Notes: generated by a model not told the origin, from the sequence alone. A stretch of DNA of 64,000 bases from Streptomyces iranensis (GCF_017874715.1 NZ_JAGGLR010000035.1:1-64000); one strand, 5' to 3'; positions 25,975 through 35,069 are shown, numbered from the stretch's first letter. Made by a program: numbers and translations.

Positions 25975-26388
25975 TCAGTTCGAGGGTGCGGCGACGTCGG
26001 CGCCGGTGTCGGGGGTGTCGGAGGCGTCGTCCGAGGCGGTCTGGAGCCCGTTCTCCTTGCGGAAGGACTCGTAGATCTGCAGCAGGACCTGCTTCTGCCG
26101 CTCGTTGATCGAGGGGTCGGCGAGTATCACGCTGCGCACCTCGGTCTCTTCGCGGTCCCGCTCGTCGAGGATCCCCGCCTGTACGTACAGGGTCTCGGCG
26201 GATATCCGCAGCGCCTTCGCCAGCTGCTGCAGGATCTCGGCGCTCGGCTTGCGCAGCCCGCGCTCGATCTGGCTGAGGTACGGATTGGACACCCCGGCCG
26301 CATCGGCCAGCTGCCGCAGCGACAGCTGCGCACTGCGCCGCTGCTCGCGCAGGAACCCGCCGAGGTTGCCGACGTTGAGTGATGCCAT
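25975..26388 (-). CDS. XRE-family transcriptional regulator
   Basis: A 137-residue protein with an N-terminal Cro/CI-type helix-turn-helix (about residues 9-63: LREQRRSAQLSLRQLADAAG, then SNPYLSQIERGLRKPS) and a helical C-terminal part ending in an Asp/Thr-rich tail. ATG at 26388 is chosen over an in-frame start at 26403 because it matches the family start MASLNVGNLGGFLRE. A perfect 26-bp palindrome lies 28 bp upstream and is the obvious operator for autoregulation of this gene and the HbhA-like gene behind it. Confidence 0.88.
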   Translation of the reverse strand: MASLNVGNLGGFLREQRRSAQLSLRQLADAAGVSNPYLSQIERGLRKPSAEILQQLAKALRISAETLYVQAGILDERDREETEVRSVILADPSINERQKQVLLQIYESFRKENGLQTASDDASDTPDTGADVAAPSN

Positions 26389-26415
26389 GCCTCGATGCTG
26401 CAACAGGTGTGCTAA

Positions 26416-26441
26416 CTATTGCAAGCATTTGCTTGCAATAG
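26416..26441. promoter_or_regulatory. Palindromic operator of the XRE regulator
   Basis: Perfect 11-nt arms CTATTGCAAGC and GCTTGCAATAG around ATTT, strikingly AT-rich for this genome and immediately upstream of the XRE gene. It is not followed by a T-run in the direction of either neighbour, so an operator is more likely than a terminator. Confidence 0.85.
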
Positions 26442-26549
26442 TGGCGCGCGTCATGCGGGGCCCGGCGTGTGACTTCACGCGGTAGATGTCACCTTCCAGC
26501 GATTCTTGTCACCAGCGGTCCCTACGCGGCATGTGGCGGGTAGCCGAAA

Positions 26550-27200
26550 TCAGGAGTCGCCGTCCTCGGGCGCGCTCAGGGTCAGGGTCTCGCCGAGGGC
26601 GATGTAGGTCTGCAGGTCTGCAGGAAGATGAAACGGGCCTCGTCGATGGTGACCTCGGCGTGAGTGCCTGCGGAGCACCGGGCGTAGAGATCGGACAGGG
26701 TCCGACGTAGCCGGTCCCTGCGACTCTTGGACGCCACGCAGGCGTGGGTGTGGGCCTGGAGCCGGTTCAGCACCTGCTGCGGTCCGACCTTCAGGCCGAC
26801 CTCGTCCCCGATCTTGTACAGCTCGTCCCGGGCCGGGAACACGTAGTCCGCAGAGGAGTCGATCAACCGGCGGCAGGTGGTGAGGGCCTGGCTGACAGAC
26901 TCGGGGTCGCCGTCCCGAAGGCGGTCAGAGATGCGCTCGATCTTTTCGAGCGCAGTCCCGCTCGCCGCCGCCAACGACCCGTCGACCTTCTCCTGGGTGT
27001 CCGCGAACAGACTCGCCTGGAGCTCGCTGAACCAGGAGTTCGTGGTAGATCTCGGTAACCATGTCGTAGACGGTCGAGACGACGTGCCCAGAGGTCCCAG
27101 TCCATGTGCCGAGGTTGGCTGAGGATCGGAGGATCCGCTCGTCATGGCGACTCGCCGCTACCAGGGCCGTGTCGCCCGAATGGTTGCCCCCACCGCGCAT
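26550..27200 (-). pseudogene. Disrupted gene of unknown family
   Basis: Coding-like sequence is spread over frames. The main piece (26582-27145) encodes LEKIERISDRLRDGDPESVS, then a block around RRLIDSSADYVFPARDE, then RDRLRRTLSDLYARCSAG. Near its end an 8-nt direct duplication (CTGCAGAC twice, about 26612-26627) shifts the frame. Removing one copy restores FIFLQTYIALGETLTLSAPE and a stop at 26550. Upstream, another frame supplies RSSANLGTWTGTSGHVVST and TVYDMVTEIYHEL, which would join near 27030-27060. So at least two indels have broken one gene of about 200 residues or more. I do not recognise the family. It overlaps the start of the recombinase remnant on the other strand. Confidence 0.55.
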
Positions 27201-28334
27201 GGCTTCGATGGCCTGCTGACCGGACTCGATGGCCGAAGGCGAGGAGGCTCGGGTTGGCGGCGCTGGCGGTCGTGCGGGACCTGCGTGAGCACTGGGCGCC
27301 CGCGTCGGCGGAGGAGCTGGAGCGCTTCGAGACCGACGTGCTGTCCGGGTTCGTCCTCGCGCGGGCCTCGGCGGGCCTGGCGAACGGCACGATCCGCGGG
27401 AACGTCGGGCACCTGGAGCAGATCAGGACCTGGTTCGGCCGACCGTTGTGGGACATGGAGCCAGCTGACGCCGACGCGTACTTCGGAAAGACGCTGCGGA
27501 ACTCTCCCAGCGGTACCCGGCTGGCCGGTCGAAGGCCCTGACGACGTACTTCCTGATTCTGGAGCTGCGGCACAAGGTCGAGCGTCACCGGATGACCGGC
27601 CGGGTGGTCGAGTGCCCGATCGACGAGATGAACCGGCCGCGCGGGGCCGAGGACGCCCAGCTGCGGATTCCCCCGACCGGGCCGGAGGTCGGGACGCTGT
27701 TCAAAGGCTGGGGCGGCGGGCTGGCCACCTGCCGCAAGTTCGCCCCGACCGCCCGGAACTACACCGCCTCCAAGCTGATGTCCCAGGTCGGCCTGCGGGT
27801 CAGTGAGGCGTGCAAGCTCGACCTGACAGACATCAAGTGGGACACCTGGGGCGCTTCGGCAAGCTCCACGTCCGCCACGGCAAGGGCGCCCGCGGCTCGG
27901 GCCCGCGTGAGCCGATGGTTCCGCTGATCAACGGTGCCGACCGGACGCTGCGGTGGTTCACCGAGGACGTGTGGGGCCAGTTCGACGATGACCACAGCCG
28001 CCCGGTTGCCCCGCTGTTTCCCTCCGAGCGCAAGAACGCCGACGGCTCCTCGCGCCAGGTGGGCGACGACGCCCTGCGGGGCGGGCTCAAGGACGCGGCT
28101 AAGGCACATCTGCCGGGGTGGGGCGAGAAGCTGACGCCGCATGTCCTGCGGCACTTCTGCGCGTCCCAACTCTATGAGACCGGGCTGGACTTGCTCGCAA
28201 TTCAGGAGGTCTTGGGGCATTCCTGGATCGCCGCGACGATGCGGTACGTCCACGTCCAGCAGACCCGGGTCGAGGACGCCTGGGCCGCCGGGACCGAGCG
28301 GGCCGCGATGCGGCTGGAAGGGCTGATCCGATGA
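27144..28334 (+). pseudogene. Tyrosine recombinase (phage-type integrase), frameshifted
   Basis: Reading across frames gives a recognisable site-specific integrase: MATRRYQGRVARMVAPTAHG at the start, then LAALAVVRDLREHW, a core-binding domain with NGTIRGNVGHLEQIRTWFG, then GLRVSEACKLDLTDIKWD and a catalytic end LTPHVLRHFCASQLYETGLD with EVLGHSWIAATMRYVHV. The catalytic Arg, His-x-x-Arg and Tyr regions are all present, but at least four small indels interrupt it: single extra bases near 27231 and 27258, one missing base near 27525 and two extra bases near 27842. It should be inactive unless recoded. Its last codons overlap the next gene by 4 nt, so the ancestral operon layout is still visible. 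Confidence 0.85.
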
Positions 28335-28660
28335 AGTGGAACCTGCGGCTGACGGCCGCGAACAAGGGTGTCTGGAAGGCGTCCGAACTCCAGCGGAGCC
28401 TGGCCGAGCACGGGTTGGTGATCTCAGCGGGGAAAATGTCCGGGCTGTGGTCCGGCCAGCCGGTCTCGCTCAAGCTGGAGGACCTGGACGTCATCTGCGT
28501 GGTCCTTGACTGCGAGATCGGTGACCTGTTGATCCCCGAGCCGGAGAAGGTCCACCGCCCGGGGCAGGCGGAGGCGACGGAACGGGCCGCTGTCGGCGCG
28601 GGGACCGCCGCACCGAAGGTGGTTCCCAAGCGCCGGGACGGCCGGTCGCTGCCGCCGTAG
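28331..28660 (+). CDS. XRE-type helix-turn-helix protein of the recombinase operon
   Basis: A 109-residue protein with a Cro-like DNA-binding domain (about residues 3-70: SELQRSLAEHGLVISAGKMS, LEDLDVICVVLDCEIGDLL) and a short disordered tail. It starts inside the stop of the integrase gene (ATGA) and ends 7 nt before the next recombinase-like gene, so the three genes form one unit. It is the only member of the trio without a frame break. It may act as an excision or regulatory factor for the element. Confidence 0.82.
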   Translation: MKWNLRLTAANKGVWKASELQRSLAEHGLVISAGKMSGLWSGQPVSLKLEDLDVICVVLDCEIGDLLIPEPEKVHRPGQAEATERAAVGAGTAAPKVVPKRRDGRSLPP

Positions 28661-28667
28661 TGAGCCG

Positions 28668-30232
28668 GTGGCACGGTTCCCGAAGGGCTACGTCAAGCCC
28701 ACCGACTCTTGTGGCAGCTGCCTGGCCTGGGGAAGCTTCAGCGGCCGCCTCTGCCTCACCTGCTACATGTTCGGCCGTGCCCACGACGCGGCTGGATGCA
28801 ACGGCTGCCGCCGCATCCAGCCGCTGAAGTGGAAGTACTGCCGTTTGTGCTGGTGCCAGGCCCGCCTCAGCGCGAAGGCCGCCGCCGGCCGGCTCGCGGA
28901 TGAGACGGACGTGCGGGAGCGGCTCGCCGCCGTCCGGCACCATCAGCTGTTCTTCGTCGGGATGCACTACCGCAGACCGACGCCCTCGGCCCGGCGGGGA
29001 GCCCCGCGTAAGCCGCCGCCCGCCACGGCCTGGCCCCGGATCCCGGCTGGACGCAGCCACCGCTGTTCGAGCAGATCCCCCGCGCCTACAGTCGGCTCGC
29101 CCTGGCCGACGCGGACCTGGCCAGTCCCTGGCTGACCTGGGCGAAGTACCTCGCCCACCGGCTCGCCGAGGCCCGTGGCTGGGGCCGCAACATCCGCTTC
29201 GCCGTCAACCGGGGCCTGGCCCTCGTCCTCACCGGCTACGTCGAGGGCGACGTCATCCGGCACACGGAGATCTTCGCCCCACCGCGGGCCCTGGACCTGC
29301 CGGTCGGCCACACCATCACGGTCTTGGAGGAGATGGGGATCTTCGAAGACGACAGCGAACCCTCCTTCGAACGCTGGCTTGCCGAGAGGCTGGATGGTCT
29401 CGCACCCGGCATCCGCTCGGAGACCGAGCGCTGGACCCGGGTCCTGCGCGACGGCAGCCCGCGCAGCCTCCCGCGACGGGAGGGCACGGTCTGGCTCTAC
29501 CTCAACTGGGTCCGCCCGGCTCTGCTGGAATGGTCGAACCGCTACGACCATCTGCGGGAAGTGACCCGCGACGACGTCCTCACCTACATCAAGACACTGC
29601 ACGGTCACCGTCGGCATGACCAACTCGTCGCCCTGCGCTCGCTGTTCATCTGGGCCAAGCGGAACGGGCTGATCTTCCGCAACCCCGCCAGCCGGATCAG
29701 GGCCGGACAATACGAGTACGCCGTGCTGCAACCGCTCGTTCCCGAGCAGGTCGACCGCTCCGTCGCCGCGGCCACCACCCCGGCGACCCGGCTCATCCTC
29801 GCCCTCGCGGCGGTCCACGCCGCCCGGGTCGCCACCCTCATGCTCGACGACGTCGACCTCGGCAACCGCCGGCTGACCGTCGCCGGACATGTCCGCCCGA
29901 TTGACGATCTCACCTTGCAGCTGCTGCTGGACTGGCTGGAGCACCGGCGCAGCCGGTGGCCGAACACCGCGAACCTCCACCTGCTGATCAACAACCAGAC
30001 CGCCAACGCCACCAGCTGGGCCAGCAACCACTGGATCAGCGCTGCGATGCGCGGGCAGGACGCGACCTTGGAGAGACTCCGCGTCGACCGGCAGCTCGAA
30101 GAAGCCATGGTCAAAGGCCCCGACCCACTCCACCTCGCGGAGGTCTTCGGGCTCGACGAGAAGACCGCGATGCGCTACGCGGACTCCGCACGGGCCCTGC
30201 TGGAACAGGCCGCCGAGCAGCAATCGCCGTGA
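28668..30232 (+). pseudogene. Second recombinase-like gene with Cys-rich N-terminus, frameshifted
   Basis: The first part, from GTG 28668, encodes a Cys-rich region (CGSCLAWG, CLTCYMFG, CNGCRR, CRLCWCQ) with the spacing of zinc ribbons. The frame changes in a GCCGCCGCCC run near 29012-29022, after which the second frame continues with DPGWTQPPLFEQIPRAYSRL and a recombinase-like body of about 390 residues (YIKTLHGHRRHDQLVALRSL, LALAAVHAARVATLMLDDVD). The second half looks like a tyrosine-recombinase relative in which catalytic residues are not obvious. The full ancestral protein would be about 520 residues. If the break is a sequencing error in a GC run, the gene could be intact. Integrase, XRE and this gene appear to be a mobile unit. 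Confidence 0.7.
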
Positions 30233-30274
30233 AACCCGCTCGACCTGGTCACCTCCTAGAAGAGATCTTTAGGC

Positions 30275-30826
30275 ATGGAGTTCCTCTGCTACCACCGCGA
30301 CCGGCCCGCCTCCCTGCCACTGCGCTACGAGCTGGGGGAAGAGCATTGGTCCTACATGGACCGGTACGCGAAGGAGATGATCGCCCGGGGCCCGACTCTC
30401 GCCGACGACGGCGACACACCCACCGGAAGCGTTCACATCCTCGACCTGCCCGATCCCGCCACTGCCCGCACATTCGCCTTCGACGAGCCGAACTACCAGG
30501 CCGGCGTCTACCGGGACGTGCTGCTACGACGGTGGCGCAACACGCTGGGGCGCACCATGTGGGACTTCCCCGGCGGCCGGACCGGCGGCAACCGGTACCT
30601 GGTGATCGGCCTCGGCACAGGACAGGCCGCCGACCTCGAAGTGCCGCCAGACCGGAACGAGCTGATCGCCTACGGACCGCTGCTGTCCGACAACGGCGCC
30701 ACCTGGCTGGGCACCGCGGCGCTGGTCCGAGCGCCTGACCCGGACACGGCACGCGCCATCCTGACTCTGGACCGGTACGCCGACATTGAGGTGCACAACT
30801 GGCAGTTCGGCGGGCGCCCGTCCTAG
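30275..30826 (+). CDS. Tandem YCII-like domain protein
   Basis: A 183-residue protein made of two similar halves: MEFLCYHRDRPASLPLRYEL with ARGPTLADDGDTPTGSVHIL, then RYLVIGLGTG with IAYGPLLSDNGATWLGTAAL. Each half shows the ferredoxin-like YCII pattern in which a Gly-Pro-Leu/Thr turn follows the first helix. YCII proteins are small and often enzymatic or sensory; no substrate can be named. It has no obvious partner, lying between the recombinase remnant and a Tn3-type end. ATG at 30275 is preceded by a weak AAGAGA ribosome site. Confidence 0.75.
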   Translation: MEFLCYHRDRPASLPLRYELGEEHWSYMDRYAKEMIARGPTLADDGDTPTGSVHILDLPDPATARTFAFDEPNYQAGVYRDVLLRRWRNTLGRTMWDFPGGRTGGNRYLVIGLGTGQAADLEVPPDRNELIAYGPLLSDNGATWLGTAALVRAPDPDTARAILTLDRYADIEVHNWQFGGRPS

Positions 30827-30983
30827 CCGAGGCCATCCGCCGACATCACCGCCGAAGCCTGCGGACCGCTCACCATCCTCGTATTCCACCCGAACTCACC
30901 GATGCATCAGCCTGACGCACACCACTGGACCCGTGGGTTCGCACTGAAGAACCTTCAGTTCCCGCGAACGCGCGGGCCTCCCC

Positions 30984-31020
30984 GGGGTTGAGTAGCAGCG
31001 GTACAGCGGTTGGCGCTAAG
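30984..31020 (+). mobile_element. Tn3-family terminal inverted repeat (one end)
   Basis: A 37-bp stretch beginning GGGGTTGAGTAGCAGCGG and ending GGCGCTAAG, the GGGG...TAAG form and 37-38-bp length of Tn3-family ends. It lies 46 bp before the transposase remnant. The matching opposite end was not found downstream in the window. The remaining bases of the 30827-30983 gap hold no gene. Confidence 0.8.
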
Positions 31021-31065
31021 CCAAGATCCGCAGGTCAGGGCTGATCGACTAGGTTCCGGCCGGTA

Positions 31066-32222
31066 CCCGTTGAGTTCTTGACCGATGAGCAGGCTGAGTC
31101 CTACGGGACGTTCACCCAGGAGCCGGCCCGCCCGGAGCTGGAGCGGTTCTTCTTCCTGGACGATGAGGACCGGCGGCTGATCGGTAAGCGTCGTGGTGAT
31201 CACTCGCGCTTGGGGTTCGCTCTTCAGGTCTGCACCGTTCGCCATGTGGGCTTGTTCCTGCGAGACCCGCTCGCGGTGCCGTGGCCGGTGGTGGTGTACC
31301 TCGCCGAGCAGCTTGGCATCGGCGATCCTCCGTGCGTAAGGCGCCACACCGAGCGGGAGAGGACTGCCTACGAGCACGCCTGGGAGATCCAGGAGGCGTT
31401 CGGCTACCACGCCTATGTGGATCTGGAGTGGGGCCGCAAGTTCCGTACCTTCCTCTACGGCCGGGCGTGGACGCACGCCGAGGGGCCGGTGGCGCTGTTC
31501 AATCACGCGGTGGCGTGGCTGCGCTGGCCGCGGTGCGCACGCTGCCGCGGCTGTCGCGGCGCAAGGGCGCCTCGAAGTCGCCGCCGGCCAAGGACATCGA
31601 CGCCGATCTGGTGCCGCCAGGCCGACTACGGGCCGCTGAACGCGATCGCCCGCAACAAGGCCAACCTGGACAAGATGATCACGCACTGGCTGGACATGCT
31701 CCGCGTCGCCGGATCGCTGATCACCAACCGGGTCCGCGCCTACGACCTGCTGCGAGTGTTCGGCAGGGAAGGCTGGATGACACCGCTGGGGCAGGCGTTC
31801 GCCGAGTGCGGGCGCATCGACAAGACGATGCACCTGCTCGCCGTGTGCGACCCCGTGGACGACACCTACCGGCGGCGGATGAACCGGCAGCTCACGCTGC
31901 AGGAATCCCGGCACCGGTTGGCACGGGAGATCTGCCACGGCAAACGCGGCCAGATCATGCAGGCCTATCGCGAAGGCCAGGAGGTCCAGCCGGCCGCGCT
32001 CGGCCTGGTGCTCAACGCGGTCGTGCTCTGGACGACCCGGTACCTGGACGCCGCGCCGGCCCAGCTGGAGGCCGAGGGCTACGTGATCGACGAGGCCGAC
32101 AAAGCCCGGCTCTCGCCGTTGAAGGACAAACACGTCGACGTCCTGGGCCGGTACGCGATCACCCCTCCCAGCCCGCCCGTGGCCTGCGGCCGCTGCGCGA
32201 TCCGGCCACCGTGGAGGAGGGG
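31066..32222 (+). pseudogene. Tn3-family transposase, internally deleted
   Basis: The N-terminal domain (DUF4158 type) is clear: VEFLTDEQAESYG, ELERFFFLDDEDRRLIG, SRLGFALQVCTVRHVGLFL. The frame then breaks near 31520, passes through a short middle piece (RTLPRLSRRKGAS, DIDADLVPP) and jumps to the C-terminal part (NKANLDKMITHWLDMLRVAG, RQLTLQESRHRLAREICHGK, KDKHVDVLGRYAI). A Tn3 transposase is about 1000 residues; only about 380 codons remain, so the DDE catalytic core is mostly missing. The original start codon is also lost; the frame opens at a non-start GTA-CCC-GTT. The piece is dead but records a Tn3-family insertion. Confidence 0.85.
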
Positions 32223-32279
32223 GAGGCCGACTTCTGGCCTCGGTGCCGATCCAGGCTCGGTCTTCTACCCGTGGGCGGG

Positions 32280-32924
32280 GTGATCGGTGGCGAGGGACCG
32301 GAGGAGCGGCTGGGGACACGGGTATGGCGGGAAATCCGGGTCACCTCGGAGGTGCTGGTCGACAGCACGCGGCGGCCGAAGCCGTATCCGGTGCCGTATT
32401 TGCGCTGCGGCGCCGGTGGCAAGGTGGCGCCCGGGACGATTGTCCGCCATCACGGTGTGTGGAGCAGCGACGGGACCGGCTACACCACACCGGCCGAGCA
32501 CGAGTGCCCGCTGTGCGGGGGCTTCTCGCCGCGGGTGCTGGGCGAACAGCTCGACCCTGGCGCCCCGGACGTGGCTACGGGGACGATGACCTGCACTGTC
32601 CGGTTCGGGTGCTTGCAGTTCTGGCGCCGCTGCGACACCGCCTTCACCGTCCCCGACCGAAGCCACCCTGATGCCCTGTCCCGCCTGCGGCGAGCGATAT
32701 CCCGGCCCCGCGGCCTGAACTTGCCGGTGTTCAGGGGCGGTGGCCGACTTTGGCGGCGAACATCCGGGCGTCGCCCCCGGCCCCGCATCCGAAGCAGTGG
32801 TACGTGCCGAGCCCAGGGCGAATCCGAAGGTACGGCGATCGACAGAACGGGCAGTCCCCGCGCAGCTGCTGCTCGCCGAGCGGGCTCAGCGCGGTGTACT
32901 GGCCGACGAGTTAGAGGGGCTTAG
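32280..32924 (+). CDS. Hypothetical frame with CPLC motif, possibly a remnant
   Basis: After the transposase remnant a plus-strand frame with coding-like third-position GC runs from GTG 32280. It contains VLVDSTRRPKPYPVPYLRCG and a CPLCGG pair within EHECPLCGGFSPRVLG. From about 32700 it runs antisense to a recognisable primase zinc-finger fragment, so its C-terminal third is probably not coding. I do not recognise the family. It may be the left part of a gene that was cut by later rearrangements. Confidence 0.3.
   Translation: MIGGEGPEERLGTRVWREIRVTSEVLVDSTRRPKPYPVPYLRCGAGGKVAPGTIVRHHGVWSSDGTGYTTPAEHECPLCGGFSPRVLGEQLDPGAPDVATGTMTCTVRFGCLQFWRRCDTAFTVPDRSHPDALSRLRRAISRPRGLNLPVFRGGGRLWRRTSGRRPRPRIRSSGTCRAQGESEGTAIDRTGSPRAAAARRAGSARCTGRRVRGA
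32731..32910 (-). pseudogene. Fragment of a DnaG-type primase CHC2 zinc finger
   Basis: On the minus strand this stretch encodes YTALSPLGEQQLRGDCPFC, then GTYHCFGCGAGGDARMFAA, ending in a TGA. The Cys-Pro-x-Cys and His-Cys-Phe-x-Cys pairs are the CHC2 zinc-binding motif of bacterial and plasmid primases. A stop codon precedes it in frame and no polymerase domain follows, so only about 58 residues remain. It probably derives from a phage or integrative element, and the adjacent IS element begins 14 bp away. Confidence 0.75.
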
Positions 32925-33342
32925 TACTGCAACGGCACTTGGGTAGTGCTGATGGTGGTCGATTCACGACGACGATGCCGGGTCGCAATACAAATCAAAG
33001 CAATCAAGAAAATGACTGTGCAGGAGGGGATTGTTGCAGCGTGAGCCAGCGGACCAGGCAAGGGTGGCTCTCACAGTACCTGTATCACCAGGGTCTCCCA
33101 GACGTCCAGGACGCCTGTCAACCTGTTTGAGTCGGCTCCCAGCTACACAGCGGAGAAGCAATGGATTCACGGGAGGCGCGTACGGCGGCCGCCCGAGAAC
33201 CCGTCCCAGGCGCCCTGAACGAAAGCGCCGACAACACTCCATGGACACGCACCGCAGCTTTATCCCCCATCAGTTCAATTCAGCTGCACCGGACGCGCGA
33301 CCGTGTCAGCACATGCTTCCACCATAGAAGGGACGAAGACCA

Positions 33343-34146
33343 ATGGCGGACAACCGGTTCACCACTCACACAGACCTTTTCGATCTGAGTGGGAAGTACG
33401 CACTTGTCACTGGCGGCACCAGGGGCATTGGGATGATGATAGCGCGCGGCCTTCTGCAGGCGGGCGCCCGCGTCATTATCAGCTCACGCAAGGCAGACAC
33501 GTGTGCGGAGGCACAGCATCTACTGTCCGAATTCGGCGACGTTCAAGCAATCCCCGCCGACCTGTCCAGGTACGACGAGTGTCAGCGCCTCGCTGATCTT
33601 GTCAAGGTCGACTCGGAACGCCTGGACATCCTCGTCAACAACGCGGGGGCGATGTGGCGCGAGCCGCTGGAGACGTTCCCGGACGAGGCCTGGGACGCAG
33701 TGATCGACCTCAACCTCAAGTCGCCGTTCTGGCTGGTGCAGGCGCTGCTCCCGGCACTTCGCAGGGCGGGCACCGCCGATGATCCCGCGCGGGTCATTAA
33801 CATCGGCAGTATCGCCGCCATCCACGTCGCCGACTCGCCCAACTACTCGTACGCCAGCAGCAAAGCGGCACTCCATCAACTCACCAGAGTGCTTGCCAGA
33901 GAACTGGGCCCACAGCACGTCACGGTGAACGCGGTAGCCCCAGGACCGTTCCCGTCGCAGATGATGGCGTCCACGCTCGATGCCATCGGCGACACGATCG
34001 CGGCGAAGGCCCCTCTGCGCCGGCTCGGCCGCGACGACGACATGGCAGGTATCGCGGTGTTCCTCGCCAGCCGGGCCGGGTCTTACCTCACGGGCAGCAT
34101 CATCCCGATCGACGGCGGCATCGCCACGACCGCATCAGGTACCTAG
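33343..34146 (+). CDS. Short-chain dehydrogenase/reductase (SDR) inside the IS element
   Basis: A 267-residue classical SDR: cofactor motif VTGGTRGIGMMIA (TGxxxGxG), NNAGAMWREP, catalytic Ser in INIGSIAAI, and YSYASSKAAL with the Tyr-x-x-x-Lys pair, ending DGGIATTASGT. The Arg following Gly-Gly-Thr in the first motif and SSRKAD after the second strand suggest NADPH preference. The gene ends only 10 bp before the transposase. A second, partial copy of its last 55 codons lies at 36322-36495. MmyB-type regulators such as the one at 36612 often sit next to SDR genes, so this gene or its remnant relative may have been that regulator's target. ATG at 33343 follows GAAGGGACG. Confidence 0.92.
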   Translation: MADNRFTTHTDLFDLSGKYALVTGGTRGIGMMIARGLLQAGARVIISSRKADTCAEAQHLLSEFGDVQAIPADLSRYDECQRLADLVKVDSERLDILVNNAGAMWREPLETFPDEAWDAVIDLNLKSPFWLVQALLPALRRAGTADDPARVINIGSIAAIHVADSPNYSYASSKAALHQLTRVLARELGPQHVTVNAVAPGPFPSQMMASTLDAIGDTIAAKAPLRRLGRDDDMAGIAVFLASRAGSYLTGSIIPIDGGIATTASGT

Positions 34147-34155
34147 CCTTGGGTT

Positions 34156-35055
34156 GTGGTGCTGGATGTGGTGGCCTCGGAGTTGGAGGCCTTGGTGGGG
34201 CGGGTGACGGGCCGGTTCGGGCGGGCTGAGCCGCGGCGCCGGGTGCGGGAGTACGTCTCCGGGCTGGTGGCGGGGTTGCCGCGGTCGAACGGATGGACCC
34301 TGGCTGAGCAGGCCGGGGAGGTCTCCCCGGACGGGACGCAGCGGCTGCTGCGTCGCGCGGACTGGGACATCGCGGTGTCCGCGACGACGTCCGGGCCCAT
34401 GTGGTCGAGCGGCTCGGTGACCCGGGCGGGGTGCTGATCGTCGACGACACCGGGTTCCTCAAGAAGGGCAACAGGTCGGCGGGTGTGCAGCGCCAGTACT
34501 CCGGCACGGCCGGTCGGGTGGAGAACTGCCAGATCGGCACGTTCCTGGCCTACCGCTCAGCACGCGGTCACGCGCTGATCGACCGGGAGCTCTACCTACC
34601 GAAGTCGTGGACCGACGACCGCGGCCGGTGGGCGCGGGCTCCCAGGGCCCGCGGGAGTACGTCTGGGCCCGGGTCCCGATCCGTATCTGCTGCGCGCCGG
34701 GCCGGGGGCACTGGCTGCTCGCCCGACGGTCCACCTCGAGCGGCGAGATCGCCTACTACATCTGCTTCGGGCCCCGACGAGCCACCTTGTCGAACCTGGC
34801 CTGGTCCATGCTGGCCGCCGCATGGCCGGCCGGCACCCGCGCCGCGGTCGCCCCGCAGACGGCCTCGGCGAACACCACGCCCAGCTCGAAGGCGTGATCA
34901 ACTACACGCTGCCCGAGTTGCGGCGGCTGACCGCCGCGTTTCTGCTGGCGACACGCCCTCCCGCCGAACGCGTCTGGTCCTGGTCCCGATGGCGCCGCCG
35001 ACGACAGCACCAAGCCCGCCTCTGCCACTACCGACGCCACGGCTACATCATCTGA
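34156..35055 (+). pseudogene. IS701-family transposase, frameshifted and internally deleted
   Basis: From GTG 34156 the frame encodes VLDVVASELEALVGRVTGRF and TLAEQAGEVSPDGTQRLLRR, the start of IS701 transposases in Streptomyces. One missing base near 34380 shifts it to the next frame, which continues ERLGDPGGVLIVDDTGFLKK (first catalytic Asp) and SAGVQRQYSGTAGRVENCQI. After SWTDDR the middle of the gene is deleted, and short pieces of the C-terminal part follow in other frames (REYVWARVPIR, GHWLLARRSTSSGEIAYYI, LPELRRLTAAFLLA). About 300 of the normal 400 or so codons remain. It cannot make an active enzyme. Confidence 0.88.
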
Positions 35056-35069
35056 GCGCCGTTGCAGTA

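Larger units (their letters stand above)
32925..35069 (+). mobile_element. IS701-like element carrying an SDR gene
   Basis: The 2145-bp segment is bounded by perfect 12-bp inverted repeats, TACTGCAACGGC (32925-32936) and its complement (35058-35069), and flanked on both sides by TTAG (32921-32924 and 35070-35073), a 4-bp target duplication of the YTAR type expected for IS701. Inside lie a complete SDR gene and, next to the right end, a damaged IS701 transposase. The right TTAG contains the stop codon of the neighbouring aldo/keto reductase, so the element inserted exactly at that gene's end without damaging it. The 406 bp between the left end and the SDR start hold a short AT-richer patch and a 63-codon frame ending QYLYHQGLPDVQDACQPV, of unknown meaning. 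Confidence 0.8.

Noticed and set aside
26400..30300. tRNA gene or attachment-site repeat bounding an integrative element
   Set aside because: I looked for a tRNA 3' end and a matching direct repeat around the recombinases and found none; the element's ends remain undefined.
31281..32924. Single 547-codon frame spanning the Tn3 remnant
   Set aside because: Its first two thirds run out of frame with recognisable Tn3 transposase sequence; only the part from about 32280 shows any independent coding character.
34156..35055. Functional transposase rescued by programmed frameshifting
   Set aside because: Besides the frame change, the middle of the protein is deleted, so frameshifting could not restore the DDE catalytic site.
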